64,000 bases of DNA from Parvibacter caecicola (GCF_003725335.1 NZ_QIBY01000011.1:1-64000); one strand, 5' to 3'; counted from the first letter of the stretch, positions 8,752 through 18,832 are shown. Notes: generated from the sequence alone by a model not told the origin. Translations and numbers: made by a program.

Positions 8752-8780
8752 TTGACAGCGTTTTGGGGGTAGCGTATTAT
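8752..8780 (+). promoter_or_regulatory. Strong sigma-70 promoter for the tRNA-tuf operon
   Basis: TTGACA (8752-8757) and TATTAT (8775-8780) are exactly 17 bp apart. Transcription would start near 8787, about 70 bases before tRNA-Tyr. This is the best promoter in the window and fits the high demand for tRNA and EF-Tu. Confidence 0.88.
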
Positions 8781-8855
8781 TCTTTCGCTCACTTACCCCG
8801 CCTGGGGAATTTGAGCGGCAGCTTGAAAAGTACACATGAATTTCATTGCCGAAAT

Positions 8856-8940
8856 GGGCGTGTGCCCGAGTGGTTAAAGGGGACGGGCTGTAAACCCGTT
8901 GGCTCTGCCTACCTAGGTTCGAATCCTAGCGCGCCCACCA
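8856..8940 (+). tRNA. tRNA-Tyr (anticodon GTA)
   Basis: The acceptor stem GGGCGTG pairs with CGCGCCC. The anticodon loop CTGTAAA gives GTA. A long variable arm and the T-loop GGTTCGAATCC are present, and the CCA end is encoded. The 85-base length is that of a class II tRNA. Confidence 0.96.
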
Positions 8941-8977
8941 TTTCATCTTTGAAGCTTTTTAATCTGCTTCGCCTCAT

Positions 8978-9053
8978 GCCTGTGTAGCTCAGTCGGTAGA
9001 GCACTTCGTTGGTAACGAAGAGGTCACCGGTTCAAGTCCGGTCGCAGGCTCCA
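8978..9053 (+). tRNA. tRNA-Thr (anticodon GGT)
   Basis: Acceptor GCCTGTG pairs with CGCAGGC. The anticodon stem CTTCG/CGAAG holds the loop TTGGTAA (GGT). The T-arm CCGGTTCAAGTCCGG is present and CCA is encoded. Confidence 0.96.
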
Positions 9054-9101
9054 TTTATTTTTAATGCTTCCGCAAGCGATTGCTGTTCGGTTGCATCGGG
9101 C

Positions 9102-9228
9102 CTTTAAGGTTTCCAGGTGTGCCGAATGCAAGGAAGGCGAAGCCGCGAACGAGGGAGCAGCCTTCGCGCTGTGACCGAGTGAGTGGCGAAGCCTGACGCG
9201 GCAATCGGTGCGCATAGGAGCCTTAAAG
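9102..9228 (+). ncRNA. Long structured RNA element between tRNA-Thr and tRNA-Met
   Basis: Bases 9102-9129 can pair with 9201-9228 in a 28-position stem with only three mismatches. Five of the pairs are G-U, which works only in plus-strand RNA. Inside, GCCGCG pairs with CGCGGC and CTTCGC with GCGAAG, giving a branched fold. The spacer is co-transcribed with the tRNAs. It could be a processing element, a small RNA or a repeat-family member; no named RNA is recognised. Confidence 0.5.
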
Positions 9229-9230
9229 AT

Positions 9231-9307
9231 GGCGGTGTAGCTCAGTTGGTCAGAGCACACGGTTCATACCCGTGGCGTCACTGGTTCAAATCCAGTCACC
9301 GCTACCA
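9231..9307 (+). tRNA. tRNA-Met, elongator (anticodon CAT)
   Basis: The anticodon stem CACGG/CCGTG holds the loop TTCATAC (CAT). The T-arm CTGGTTCAAATCCAG is present and CCA is encoded. A G-U first acceptor pair (GGCGGTG with CACCGCT) is compatible with an elongator rather than an initiator tRNA. Confidence 0.93.
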
Positions 9308-9388
9308 TACCAATTCAAGCGTCCTTCGTGGGCGCATTTATTTTGTTTGTTTTTTTAAGTTGTGAATTCATTCTAAGGAGGATGAAAC

Positions 9389-10591
<1,203 letters not shown>

Positions 10592-10613
10592 ATTAACTGG
10601 TGATTGCCTTCTA

Positions 10614-10645
10614 GGGAGCCTGCCCCACAGGCGGGCTCCCTTTTC
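10614..10645 (+). terminator. Intrinsic terminator after tuf
   Basis: An 11-bp stem (GGGAGCCTGCC with GGCGGGCTCCC, one G-U) is followed by TTTT. Confidence 0.85.
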
Positions 10646-10709
10646 ATGGCAGCTCTCTTCATGTGTATGAAAAGGAACTGTCTTACCCTATTGGCATAAA
10701 GGAGTATTC

Positions 10710-10859
10710 ATGCGTACTTTGGTCACCCTGGCCTGCACCGAGTGCAAGCGCCGCAACTACACGACCAAAAAGAACAAGCAGACCCATCCGGACCGTATGG
10801 AGCTTAAGAAGTACTGCAAGTGGTGCCGTCACCACACGGTGCATCGCGAGACCCGCTAG
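10710..10859 (+). CDS. rpmG: Large ribosomal subunit protein bL33
   Basis: A 49-residue ribosomal protein beginning [17 protein letters not shown]. Two CxxC pairs (Cys9/Cys12 and Cys36/Cys39) make this the zinc-binding form of L33. AAAGGAG lies seven bases before the ATG. Its position between tuf and tRNA-Trp/secE is the usual one in Gram-positive genomes. Confidence 0.97.
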   Translation: MRTLVTLACTECKRRNYTTKKNKQTHPDRMELKKYCKWCRHHTVHRETR

Positions 10860-10884
10860 GTTCGAGTGATTCATAAACAGGCAT

Positions 10885-10960
10885 AGGCCAGTAGTTCAAT
10901 TGGTAGAGCAGCGGTCTCCAAAACCGCAAGTTGAGGGTTCGAGTCCTTCCTGGCCTGCCA
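10885..10960 (+). tRNA. tRNA-Trp (anticodon CCA)
   Basis: Acceptor AGGCCAG pairs with CTGGCCT. The anticodon stem GCGGT/ACCGC holds CTCCAAA (CCA). The CCA end is encoded. It lies between rpmG and secE, a conserved arrangement. Confidence 0.96.
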
Positions 10961-10972
10961 GCTTGTTTGACG

Positions 10973-10997
10973 AGCAGCCGTGTGGCTGCTTGTTTGG
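10973..10997 (+). terminator. Terminator-like hairpin between tRNA-Trp and secE
   Basis: A perfect 7-bp stem AGCAGCC/GGCTGCT with loop GTGT is followed by TGTTTGG. The T run is broken, so it may act as a partial terminator or a processing stop. Confidence 0.45.
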
Positions 10998-11027
10998 CGT
11001 TAAGACATAAAACATTTAAGGAAGACC

Positions 11028-11426
11028 ATGGCAAAAAAATCCAAGACCCAACGCGCTAAAGCCTCTGCTGCCCGGCAGCAGCGCAAGGCTACTCGTGAGG
11101 AGATCGGCGATCAGCCGGTTGCCGAGGTAGTTGAAGCCGAGGAGAAGCCGAAAAAGTCTCTTTTCAAGAAATCGGATGCTGCCGATTCCGATGACGAGGC
11201 GGCCAAGAAGCCTGCTAAGAAAGCGGACGAAAAGCCCGCTAAGAAGCGCTTCCAATTCCTGCGCGACGTGAAAGCGGAAATGAAGCGCGTCACGTGGCCC
11301 ACCCGCGTTGACGTTCTGCGCTGGAGCGGCGTCGTCATCGTTGCCCTTCTTTTCTTCGGTATCTTCGTTGCCGTCTTGGACAACCTGATCATCACCCCGG
11401 TGCTGGTCGGTATTTCCGGATTGTAG
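11028..11426 (+). CDS. secE: Preprotein translocase subunit SecE
   Basis: A 132-residue subunit of the SecYEG channel. The first 75 residues are a lysine- and glutamate-rich cytosolic extension. The conserved amphipathic helix FLRDVKAEMKRVTWPTR (residues 77-93) follows, then one membrane helix to about residue 125. The short E. coli form has three helices, while most bacteria have this single-helix form. TTAAGGAAG precedes the ATG. nusG follows after seven bases. Confidence 0.95.
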   Translation: MAKKSKTQRAKASAARQQRKATREEIGDQPVAEVVEAEEKPKKSLFKKSDAADSDDEAAKKPAKKADEKPAKKRFQFLRDVKAEMKRVTWPTRVDVLRWSGVVIVALLFFGIFVAVLDNLIITPVLVGISGL

Positions 11427-11433
11427 GTTCACA

Positions 11434-11964
11434 ATGGCTAAGAAATGGTATGTGCTTCACACCTATTCCGGCTACGAGAACAAGGTGAAGAAGAACCTGG
11501 AAATGCGCATCGAGGCGCTGGGTCTGGAGAACAACATCTTCGCTATCGAGATTCCCACCGAAATGGTTACGGAGATCAAGGATGGCGGCCGTCGCGTTGA
11601 GGCGGAGAAGAAGGTGTTCCCCGGCTATGTGCTGGTGCGCATGGAGCTGGACGATCGCAGCTGGGCGGCGGTGCGCAACACCGAGGGCGTAACCGGGTTC
11701 GTGGGAACCCAGGGCAACCCCTCTCCGCTCACTCGCGACGAATACAACAAGATCATGCGCCGTACCAACCACGAGGCCCCCAAGAAGACTTCCACTACCC
11801 TGGAAGTGGGGCAGTCGGTGAAGGTGGTTTCCGGCCCCTTGGCCGAGTTCGACGGCGTGGTGGCCGAAGTGTCGCCCGAAGCCGGCAAGGTTAAGGTTAT
11901 GGTGTCAATTTTTGGGCGCGAAACCCCGGTGGAGCTTGGCTTCAACCAGGTGACGCGCATCTAA
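11434..11964 (+). CDS. nusG: Transcription termination/antitermination factor NusG
   Basis: A 176-residue protein binding RNA polymerase and coupling it to Rho or the ribosome. The N-terminal domain begins KKWYVLHTYSGYENKVKKNL. The C-terminal KOW domain contains VKVVSGPLAEFDGVVAEV and ends FGRETPVELGFNQVTRI. Length and domain order are standard. It is co-transcribed with secE. Confidence 0.97.
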   Translation: MAKKWYVLHTYSGYENKVKKNLEMRIEALGLENNIFAIEIPTEMVTEIKDGGRRVEAEKKVFPGYVLVRMELDDRSWAAVRNTEGVTGFVGTQGNPSPLTRDEYNKIMRRTNHEAPKKTSTTLEVGQSVKVVSGPLAEFDGVVAEVSPEAGKVKVMVSIFGRETPVELGFNQVTRI

Positions 11965-11974
11965 GCGTTCACGT

Positions 11975-12027
11975 GCCCTTCTTGGTGCCCGTGTGGACTC
12001 GGGGCTTCTCGCCAAGGCGAAAAGGGC
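11975..12027 (+). promoter_or_regulatory. Structured mRNA leader of rplK-rplA, possible L1 autoregulatory site
   Basis: Outer stem GCCCTT/AAGGGC (11975-11980 with 12022-12027) encloses CTTGG/CCAAG (11981-11985 with 12012-12016) and GCCC/GGGC around a short loop. In many bacteria L1 represses the L11-L1 operon by binding a leader that mimics its 23S site. The position fits; the L1 signature itself was not demonstrated. Confidence 0.4.
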
Positions 12028-12074
12028 TTTGTGATAAGGGAATGTAAACGGTTTATTTGAAAGGTAGTCAAGCT

Positions 12075-12575
12075 ATGGCTGACAAGAAGGTCACCGGCTT
12101 CGTCAAACTGCAGATCCCTGCTGGCGCAGCCAACCCGGCCCCCCCGGTAGGCCCCGCGCTGGGTGCCAAGGGCGTCAACATCATGCAGTTCTGCCAGGCG
12201 TTCAACGCCCAGACGGCAGATCAGGCGGGTACGGTTATCCCTGTTGAAATTACCATCTACGAGGATCGTTCTTTCACCTTCGTGTGCAAGACCCCTCCGG
12301 CCGCTGTGCTGATCAAGGAAGCCCTGAACATCAGTTCCGGCTCCGGCATCCCGCAGATCCAGGCGGTGGGCACCCTCACCGAGGACCAGCTGCGCAAGAT
12401 CGCCGAGACCAAGATGCCCGACCTGAACGCCAACAGCGTTGAGGCGGCCATGGAGATCATCGCCGGTACCGCCCGTTCCATGGGCGTGCGCATCGAGGGT
12501 CGTCCCATGAAGAAGAAGTACATTCCGTCCCGTAAGGTGGCGGCGATGCTGCAGGGCAAGACCATCGAAGAATAA
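12075..12575 (+). CDS. rplK: Large ribosomal subunit protein uL11, with C-terminal extension
   Basis: A 166-residue L11, the protein of the ribosomal GTPase centre. The N-terminal domain has the proline-rich [16 protein letters not shown] and the C-terminal RNA-binding domain has [12 protein letters not shown]. Most L11 proteins are about 141-144 residues and end near that motif. Here about 24 more residues follow (from [12 protein letters not shown] to the end). The start is the ATG with GAAAGG upstream. Confidence 0.95.
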   Translation: MADKKVTGFVKLQIPAGAANPAPPVGPALGAKGVNIMQFCQAFNAQTADQAGTVIPVEITIYEDRSFTFVCKTPPAAVLIKEALNISSGSGIPQIQAVGTLTEDQLRKIAETKMPDLNANSVEAAMEIIAGTARSMGVRIEGRPMKKKYIPSRKVAAMLQGKTIEE

Positions 12576-12658
12576 GTGTTTAGCGCTTGGAAAGTCCAAG
12601 CGTTTGACAAGTGGAAGAGCGCAAGCGCTCGCCATTACCACGAAAGGAATTGATAGTC

Positions 12659-13366
12659 ATGAAGAAATCCAAGAAGTACCGGGCAGCAGAAGCCCAGATT
12701 CCCGAGGCTCCGCTGGCTCCGCTGGCGGCCATGAAGCTGGTGCAGGAGATTTCCTCTGCCAACTTTGATGAGACAGTCACCTGCGACTTCCGTCTGGGCA
12801 TCGACACCCGTCAAGCGGATCAGCAGCTGCGCGGCACCGTGAGCCTGCCCAACGGTTCGGGCAAGGAAGTGCGCGTGGCCGTGTTCGCCGAGGGCGAGGC
12901 TGCTCGCGTCGCCGAGGAGGCGGGCGCCGACATCGTGGGCACCGCTGACTTGATGGAGCAGATCCAGAAGGGCGAGTTCAACTTCGACGCTGCCGTTGCC
13001 ACTCCCGACCAGATGGGCAAAGTGGGCCGTCTGGGCAAAATCCTGGGCCCTCGCGGCTTGATGCCCAACCCCAAGCTGGGCACCGTGACCAACGATGTGG
13101 CCAAGGCCATCAAAGAGCTGAAGGGCGGCCGCGTTGAGTACCGCGCCGACCGTTACGGCATCGCTCACGTGATTATCGGCAAGGTGAGCTTCACCCCCGA
13201 GGCGCTGGCCGAGAACTACGGCGCTGTGTACGATGAGATTCTTCGCATGAAGCCTGCGGCTGCCAAGGGCAAGTACGTGAAGTCCATCACCGCTTCTTCC
13301 ACCATGAGCCCTGGTGTTCCGGTGGATTCCTCGGTGACCCGTGCTTATACCGAGTCGGCCGAATAA
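12659..13366 (+). CDS. rplA: Large ribosomal subunit protein uL1
   Basis: A 235-residue L1 stalk protein, also the presumed repressor of its own operon. Family motifs [29 protein letters not shown] and [18 protein letters not shown] are present. The start has GAAAGGAAT upstream. The usual rplJ, rplL and rpoB do not follow; a terminator and nadK on the other strand do. Confidence 0.96.
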   Translation: MKKSKKYRAAEAQIPEAPLAPLAAMKLVQEISSANFDETVTCDFRLGIDTRQADQQLRGTVSLPNGSGKEVRVAVFAEGEAARVAEEAGADIVGTADLMEQIQKGEFNFDAAVATPDQMGKVGRLGKILGPRGLMPNPKLGTVTNDVAKAIKELKGGRVEYRADRYGIAHVIIGKVSFTPEALAENYGAVYDEILRMKPAAAKGKYVKSITASSTMSPGVPVDSSVTRAYTESAE

Positions 13367-13386
13367 GCCAGATTCCCTTATCGGAG

Positions 13387-13417
13387 AAGCGCCCCGCCTG
13401 TGCGGGGCGCTTTTTTT
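13387..13417 (+). terminator. Intrinsic terminator after rplA
   Basis: A perfect stem AAGCGCCCCGC/GCGGGGCGCTT with loop CTGT is followed by a run of Ts. Confidence 0.92.
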
Positions 13418-13442
13418 ATGCGGCAAAGCGGTTGCCGATTGC

Positions 13443-14354
13443 TTAGGCGAAGAAGTCTTGGGCGATGGCCTGGTAGAAGGTGTCGGGGCGGGGGCGCAGC
13501 AAGGTGACCGACTGATCGGCGCGGGAGGCGATGACGGTTTGCACGGGGCCGGGCAGAAGCACCAGTTCCCCATCGATGAACAGTGCGATGTCGCGGAATT
13601 CGTCGGTTTGCCGGGCGGTAACCTCCAACACGTCGTTGGGGTCGGTGACAATGGCCCGCGCCCGCAGGGTATGGGGGGCGATGGGCACCGCCAGGAGCCC
13701 GCTGTAGCGGGGCGACACCAAAGGCCCGCCGCTGGAAAGGGCGTAGGCGGTGGAGCCGGTGGCGGTGGACAGGATGATGCCGTCGCCCCGCTCTTTGAAC
13801 ACGGGGATGCCGTTCACTGCGAGGGATATCTCGATGATGCGTCCCATGGCGCCCCGGGTGAGGGAGGCTTCGTTCAGGGCGGTGAAGACTGTCTTTCCCT
13901 CCAGCCCTTCGCTGTTCACACCGTAGTCGTCGGCCTGGGCGGCGCCGTTGTGCTCGGGGCCGCCGTCTTGGCAGGTGACCTCCAGCTGCAAAAGGGCGCG
14001 GCGGTCTTCCCCCAGCTCGCCTGCCAGGGCAGACGCCGCCAGCGGGATGATGCCGTCCTCGTCGTCGTTGGTGAGAAAGCCCATGCGCCCGAAGTTGATG
14101 GGCAGAATGGGACACAGCCGCCCCTCCAGCAGGTGTACGGTGTGCAGCACGGTACCGTCGCCCCCCAGCACGAAGGCCAGTTGCAGCTGTTCCGGCAGCT
14201 GCTGGGCGATTTGGGCCCGGCGCCGGCTGTTGCCCAGGTCTGAGGAGTCGGCCATGTAGGTGCTGGCCCCCACCGAGTTGAGATAGGACATCAGCAAAAG
14301 CGAGGCGTCGAGGGCTTTGGAATTGGAATTATTCCGCACGATGAGTATGTGCAT
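13443..14354 (-). CDS. nadK: NAD kinase
   Basis: A 303-residue enzyme phosphorylating NAD to NADP. Signature motifs are GGDGTVLH (residues about 65-72), the following NFGRMGFLTNDD, and the glycine/serine-rich STATGSTAYALSSGGPLV in the C-terminal beta domain. AAAGG precedes the ATG. It is divergent from murJ with a 63-base gap that should hold both promoters. Confidence 0.95.
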   Translation of the reverse strand: MHILIVRNNSNSKALDASLLLMSYLNSVGASTYMADSSDLGNSRRRAQIAQQLPEQLQLAFVLGGDGTVLHTVHLLEGRLCPILPINFGRMGFLTNDDEDGIIPLAASALAGELGEDRRALLQLEVTCQDGGPEHNGAAQADDYGVNSEGLEGKTVFTALNEASLTRGAMGRIIEISLAVNGIPVFKERGDGIILSTATGSTAYALSSGGPLVSPRYSGLLAVPIAPHTLRARAIVTDPNDVLEVTARQTDEFRDIALFIDGELVLLPGPVQTVIASRADQSVTLLRPRPDTFYQAIAQDFFA

Positions 14355-14417
14355 GAAGGGGGCCTTTCGGGTTTGGTATCATGGGCAATTATATCCGATT
14401 AAGAAAAGGTTTCCCCT

Positions 14418-16349
14418 ATGGCAGACAAGCTGTCCCGAGCGCGTCATGCTCGCCCGGCTGCCTCCGAGCCCTGCTCGGAGAATCCCTCGGTGGAGCGCCC
14501 GGCTACGCGCGGACGGCATGCCGGGGTTCAAAAAACCTCCCATGAGGAATTTGCCCCCGGAAAAACGGGGCTCATTCCAGTGGTGGGGGGCCATGCGGGG
14601 CTGGACCGCACCAACCCTTCCTGGAGTTTCGAGCAAGCGGCCCAAGGGCAGATGCTGCTGGAGGAAGAGGAGGCGCAGCTGCGGCGCCTGTCGCGCTACG
14701 GAGGTGCGGCGGCGAAGCGGGCAGGGGCTGGCGTGCAGGCCCAGGCCCCGGCCCAAAAGAGCGCGGCGTCTTCGGCAGCCCTCATAAGCATCTGCGTCAT
14801 CATCTCCCGCATCACCGGCTTCGGCCGCACCTGGGCCATGGCCTTTGCCTTGGGCTCCACCTTCACCTCCAGCGCCTACCAGGTGGCCAACAACCTTCCC
14901 AACATGCTGTTCGAGCTGGTGATGGGCGGCATGCTGGTAACCGCGTTTTTGCCGGTGTACGTGTCCACGAAAAAGAAGCTGGGGGAGCGGCGCGGCAACG
15001 ATTATGCCTCCAACCTGCTTACCATCGTGGTGCTTTTGCTGGGAGCGGTGAGCGTGCTGTGCATGATCTTCCCGGCGCAAGTGATCTTCACCCAAACGTT
15101 CTACTCCGACCAGCAGGAAATGGCGCTGGCGGTGTTCTTCTTCCAGTTCTTTGCCATCCAGATAGTGTTTTACGGCGCCTCCACCATCGTTTCGGGGTTG
15201 CTGAACGCCAACCGCGAGTATTTTTGGTCGTCCATCGCGCCGGTGTTCAACAACGTCATCGTCATTGCGTCGTTTTTGGCCTACGCCTTCGTGGCCCAGC
15301 ACAACCAGCAGATGGCGTTCTTCGTCATCGCCATCGGCAATCCCTTGGGGGTGTTCGTGCAGATGGCCATCCAGGTGCCGGCGCTGGCGAAGCAGGGCAT
15401 CCGGTTGCGGCCGCGCCTCAACTTGCGCGACCCGGCCCTGCGGGAAACGGTGTCGCTGGGAGTGGGCGCCCTGTTCATCACGTTGTGCGCGTTCGCTACG
15501 GTGTCGGTGCAGAACGCCGCCAGCTACTGCTTCGCCGACAACGGCCCTTCCGTCATCGCTTACGCGCGGCTGTGGTTCACGTTCCCGTATTCGTTTCTGG
15601 TGGTGCCGGTTACCACTTCCATGTTCACCGAATTGGCCGACATGCAGGCGGAAGACGATGTGGACGGCGTGGTGCGGGGCATCATGGACGGCGCCCGCCA
15701 GGTGATATTCCTCATGGTGCCCATGACCATGTACCTTATCGTGTTCGCCACCCCGCTGGTGACGCTGTACCACGTGGGGGCGTTCACTCAGGATGCCATC
15801 GGCCAGATTGCCAGCTACCTGGCGGTGATGGCGGTGGCGCTGCCCTTCTACGGCCTTAGCTGCTACCTGAACAAGGTGTTCAGCAGCATCCGCCGCATCG
15901 GGCTGTTCTCGTGGATCAATTTCGCTGCCGTGGTTGTGCAGGTGTTGCTCACCCTGGCGGCCGCGTGGGGGGTGCAAAACGGCTATCCGGTAACCATTGA
16001 GTCCATCGCGGCGGTGACCATCGTGTCTTACCTGCTGGGGGATGTGGCGGCGTTCGTGTACCTGAAACATCATTACGCGCAGTTCCGTTTCGGGCCTTTG
16101 GCCCTCAGCACGCTGCGGGGCCTGGCGCTGGGGGCCGTCGGCGCCGCTGTGGGCTGGGCCGTGCTGGCGGGGCTGCAGTTTTTCCTGGGGCCGCTTGACG
16201 GCAGCATCGGCAAGTCGCTGCTGTTTATCTTGGCCGGCGGCCTGTTGGCGCTGGTGGTCACCTTCGGTCCGGCCGTGGCCGCTCGCTGGCCCGAGGCGTC
16301 GCTGGTGATGGCCGCCACCGATAAGGTGGCCCGCCGTTTGCGGCGATAG
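14418..16349 (+). CDS. murJ: Lipid II flippase MurJ
   Basis: A 643-residue multi-pass membrane protein of the MOP superfamily that moves lipid II across the membrane. About 14 helices run from residue 118 (ALISICVIISRITGFGRTWA) to near the C-terminus. A hydrophilic N-terminal extension of about 115 residues, rich in Arg, Ala and Glu, precedes the first helix and is absent in E. coli MurJ. No C-terminal pseudokinase domain, as in mycobacteria, is present. AAAAGG lies upstream of the ATG. Confidence 0.93.
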   Translation: MADKLSRARHARPAASEPCSENPSVERPATRGRHAGVQKTSHEEFAPGKTGLIPVVGGHAGLDRTNPSWSFEQAAQGQMLLEEEEAQLRRLSRYGGAAAKRAGAGVQAQAPAQKSAASSAALISICVIISRITGFGRTWAMAFALGSTFTSSAYQVANNLPNMLFELVMGGMLVTAFLPVYVSTKKKLGERRGNDYASNLLTIVVLLLGAVSVLCMIFPAQVIFTQTFYSDQQEMALAVFFFQFFAIQIVFYGASTIVSGLLNANREYFWSSIAPVFNNVIVIASFLAYAFVAQHNQQMAFFVIAIGNPLGVFVQMAIQVPALAKQGIRLRPRLNLRDPALRETVSLGVGALFITLCAFATVSVQNAASYCFADNGPSVIAYARLWFTFPYSFLVVPVTTSMFTELADMQAEDDVDGVVRGIMDGARQVIFLMVPMTMYLIVFATPLVTLYHVGAFTQDAIGQIASYLAVMAVALPFYGLSCYLNKVFSSIRRIGLFSWINFAAVVVQVLLTLAAAWGVQNGYPVTIESIAAVTIVSYLLGDVAAFVYLKHHYAQFRFGPLALSTLRGLALGAVGAAVGWAVLAGLQFFLGPLDGSIGKSLLFILAGGLLALVVTFGPAVAARWPEASLVMAATDKVARRLRR

Positions 16350-16385
16350 CGCGGCGGCATGGAGTTTTCGAAAAGGAGAGCAGCC

Positions 16386-17174
16386 ATGAGAAGGCGTCGC
16401 GAGTGGCCCATTTTGAAAAGTCCTGGCGAGATTGAGGCCATGAAGGAAGCAGGGCGCGTTTCCGCTTTGGCGTTGCGCCAGGTGGGACGGGCGGCAAGGC
16501 CCGGCGTGAGCACGTGGGAGCTGGACCTGTTGGCCGAAGAGGTAATTCGCAGCGAAGGGGGAGTGCCGGCTTTCAAGGGCTATGGCGGCTTCCCCGGATC
16601 CATCTGCGCCTCGGTGAACGAGCAGATAGTGCACGGCATTCCGTCCCGGGCGGTGAAGCTGGCGGAGGGGGACGTGTTGTCCGTTGACACCGGGGCCATT
16701 GTGGACGGTTGGGTGGGGGACAACGCCTGGACCTTCCCCATTGGCGTCATAGACGAGGAAAAGCAGCGGCTGCTGGACGTGACGGAGCGCTGTATGTGGG
16801 AAGGCATCGCCGCTGCCCGGTCCGGCAACCGCCTGGGGGACATCGGGCACGCGGTGCAATCGCTGGCAGAAGCCAACGGGCTTGGGGTGGTGCGCGAGTA
16901 CGTGGGCCACGGTGTGGGCCGTGCCATGCACGAGCCCCCCAACGTGCCCAATTACGGCCGCCGCGGCACCGGCATCGAGTTGTGCGCCGGCATGGTGCTG
17001 GCCATCGAGCCCATGATCAACCTGGGCACCCACAAAACCCGCCCCATGCCGGACGGCTGGCTGGTGTGCACCCGGGACGGGCGCCCGTCGGCCCACTTCG
17101 AGAAAACCATCGCCATCACCGAGGACGGCCCCGTTCTGCTGACGGTGGAACCGGGTCGCGAAAAGCCGCTGTAG
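16386..17174 (+). CDS. map: Methionine aminopeptidase, type I
   Basis: A 262-residue metalloprotease that removes the initiator methionine. The five metal ligands are visible: Asp in SVDTGAIVDGW, Asp in VGDNAWTF, His in YVGHGVGRAMHE, Glu in LAIEPM and Glu in HFEKTIAI. The start at 16386 has AAAAGGAGAG upstream; an earlier in-frame ATG at 16359 has none. It follows murJ closely and may be co-transcribed. Confidence 0.96.
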   Translation: MRRRREWPILKSPGEIEAMKEAGRVSALALRQVGRAARPGVSTWELDLLAEEVIRSEGGVPAFKGYGGFPGSICASVNEQIVHGIPSRAVKLAEGDVLSVDTGAIVDGWVGDNAWTFPIGVIDEEKQRLLDVTERCMWEGIAAARSGNRLGDIGHAVQSLAEANGLGVVREYVGHGVGRAMHEPPNVPNYGRRGTGIELCAGMVLAIEPMINLGTHKTRPMPDGWLVCTRDGRPSAHFEKTIAITEDGPVLLTVEPGREKPL

Positions 17175-17192
17175 GGCGGCGGCGCTGTTTTG

Positions 17193-17225
17193 GGGCAAAA
17201 GAAAGCCGCCCGGACGGGGCGGCTT
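17193..17225 (-). terminator. Intrinsic terminator after the DUF1846 gene
   Basis: On the minus strand AAGCCGCCC/GGGCGGCTT (9 bp, loop CGTCC) is followed by TTCTTTTG. Confidence 0.75.
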
Positions 17226-17251
17226 GAACGGGCAACGGTGATGGCGGCTCT

Positions 17252-18733
17252 CTACTTGTGGTAGAAGCGATGCTGCTCGTATTTCGGCTCGCAGCAAACG
17301 TTGATGCCCAACGTGCGATACAGCTTTTCATCGGCGGCGGAAATAATCACCGAGAAGTAGGCGTCGCAGCCCCGTAGCTTGTCGGCGTTGTCGATGAGCT
17401 TTTCCGCCAGCGGGTTGTCCACCGAGGAAATGGAAAGCGCCAGCAGCGTTTCATCGGAGTGCAGGCGCGGGTTGCGGCTCTTCAGGTGCGCTGTCTTCAG
17501 GTGGCAGATAGGCTCCAGCACCTCGTCGGAAATCACCCGCAGCTCGTCGTCCACGTTGGCCACTCCCTTGAGGGCGTTCATCAGCAGGGCCGAGGCCGCT
17601 CCCAGCAGGTTGCCGGTTTTGCCGGTTACCACGCGGCCGTCCGGCAGCACCATGGCGCCGGCGGGGGCGCCGGTGGTTTCCTCTTTCAGCAGCGCCGCCG
17701 AGCGGGCAGGGGAGAGGTTGGGGGTGATGGCCGCCTTGTTCATTAGCCGCTCGATTTTCTCCAACGCCGCTTCGCCGTTGCCGGTGCGCTTAAGCTCTTC
17801 GGCGGTGGCGAAGTAGCGGCGCACGATTTCGTTGCGGCCGGCATCGCGGCAGGCCTCGTCGTCGCAGATGGCCATGCCGGCCATGTTCACGCCCATGTCG
17901 GTGGGGGACTGGTAGGGACACTGGCCGGAGATGCGCTCCATGGTGGCCCGCAGCACCGGGAATATCTCCACGTCGCGGTTGTAGTTCACGGTGGAGGTGC
18001 CATAGGCTTCCAGATGGAAGGGGTCGATGATGTTGTCGTCGTCCAGGTCGGCCGTGGCCGCTTCGTAGGCGATGTTCACCGGATGCGACAGCGACAAGTT
18101 CCAGATGGGGAAGGTCTCGTACTTGGCGTATCCCGCCTGCACGCCCCGCTTGTTCTCGTGGTAGAGCTGGGAAAGGCAGGTGGCCATCTTGCCCGAGCCG
18201 GGGCCTGGGGCGGTTACCACTACCAGCGGGCGGGTGGTTTCGATGAATTCGTTTTTGCCGAAGCCCTCGTCGCTCACAATGAAGTTGATGTCGTTGGGGT
18301 AGCCGGGGATGGGGTAGTGCAGGTAGCTGGTGATGCCCATGGCGGTGAGCCGTTTGCGGAACAGGTCGGCATCCGGCTGGTTGGCGTAGCGGGTGATCAC
18401 CACGCTGCCGATCATGAAGCCCATGGAGCGGAAGATGTCCATCAGCCGTAGCACGTCCTCGGCGTAGGTTATGCCCAGATCGCCGCGCACCTTCGAGCGC
18501 TCGATGTCATTGGCGTTGATAGCAATGACAATCTCCACGTCGTCTTTCATGGAGCGCAGCATGGAAATCTTGGTGTCGGGTTTGAAGCCTGGCAGCACGC
18601 GGGAGGCGTGGTAGTCGTCGAACAACTTGCCGCCGAACTCCAAGTACAACTTGCCGCCGAACTGGGCAATGCGCTCGCGGATATGCTCCGCCTGCAACTC
18701 GATGTACTTGTCGTTGTCGAAACCTTGGCGCAT
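17252..18733 (-). CDS. DUF1846 (UPF0371) protein
   Basis: A 493-residue protein of the DUF1846/UPF0371 family, recognised from FDNDKYIELQAEHIRERI at the N-terminus and LYLEFGGKLFDDYHASRVLP. A glycine-rich VVTAPGPGSGKMATCLSQLY near residue 195 looks like a phosphate-binding loop. The family is widespread in Firmicutes and Actinobacteria; I know of no settled function. No signal or membrane segment is visible. TATAAT on the minus strand at 18772-18777 is a likely -10 box, with no clear -35. Confidence 0.9.
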   Translation of the reverse strand: MRQGFDNDKYIELQAEHIRERIAQFGGKLYLEFGGKLFDDYHASRVLPGFKPDTKISMLRSMKDDVEIVIAINANDIERSKVRGDLGITYAEDVLRLMDIFRSMGFMIGSVVITRYANQPDADLFRKRLTAMGITSYLHYPIPGYPNDINFIVSDEGFGKNEFIETTRPLVVVTAPGPGSGKMATCLSQLYHENKRGVQAGYAKYETFPIWNLSLSHPVNIAYEAATADLDDDNIIDPFHLEAYGTSTVNYNRDVEIFPVLRATMERISGQCPYQSPTDMGVNMAGMAICDDEACRDAGRNEIVRRYFATAEELKRTGNGEAALEKIERLMNKAAITPNLSPARSAALLKEETTGAPAGAMVLPDGRVVTGKTGNLLGAASALLMNALKGVANVDDELRVISDEVLEPICHLKTAHLKSRNPRLHSDETLLALSISSVDNPLAEKLIDNADKLRGCDAYFSVIISAADEKLYRTLGINVCCEPKYEQHRFYHK

Positions 18734-18832
18734 GGGCGTCTCGCTTTCTAGTGCTGAAATTTACCTTGGGGATTATATCCCACCGGCGGTGAGGACAGAA
18801 GGCCGCAGGTGAACCGTATGCCCCAAAGGTTT

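Noticed and set aside
14379-17297. A 972-codon open frame on the minus strand across murJ and map
   Set aside because: It is antisense to two certain genes, lacks a ribosome site and reads as His/Arg/Pro/Gly-rich low complexity, as expected from the G+C-rich codons of the real genes.
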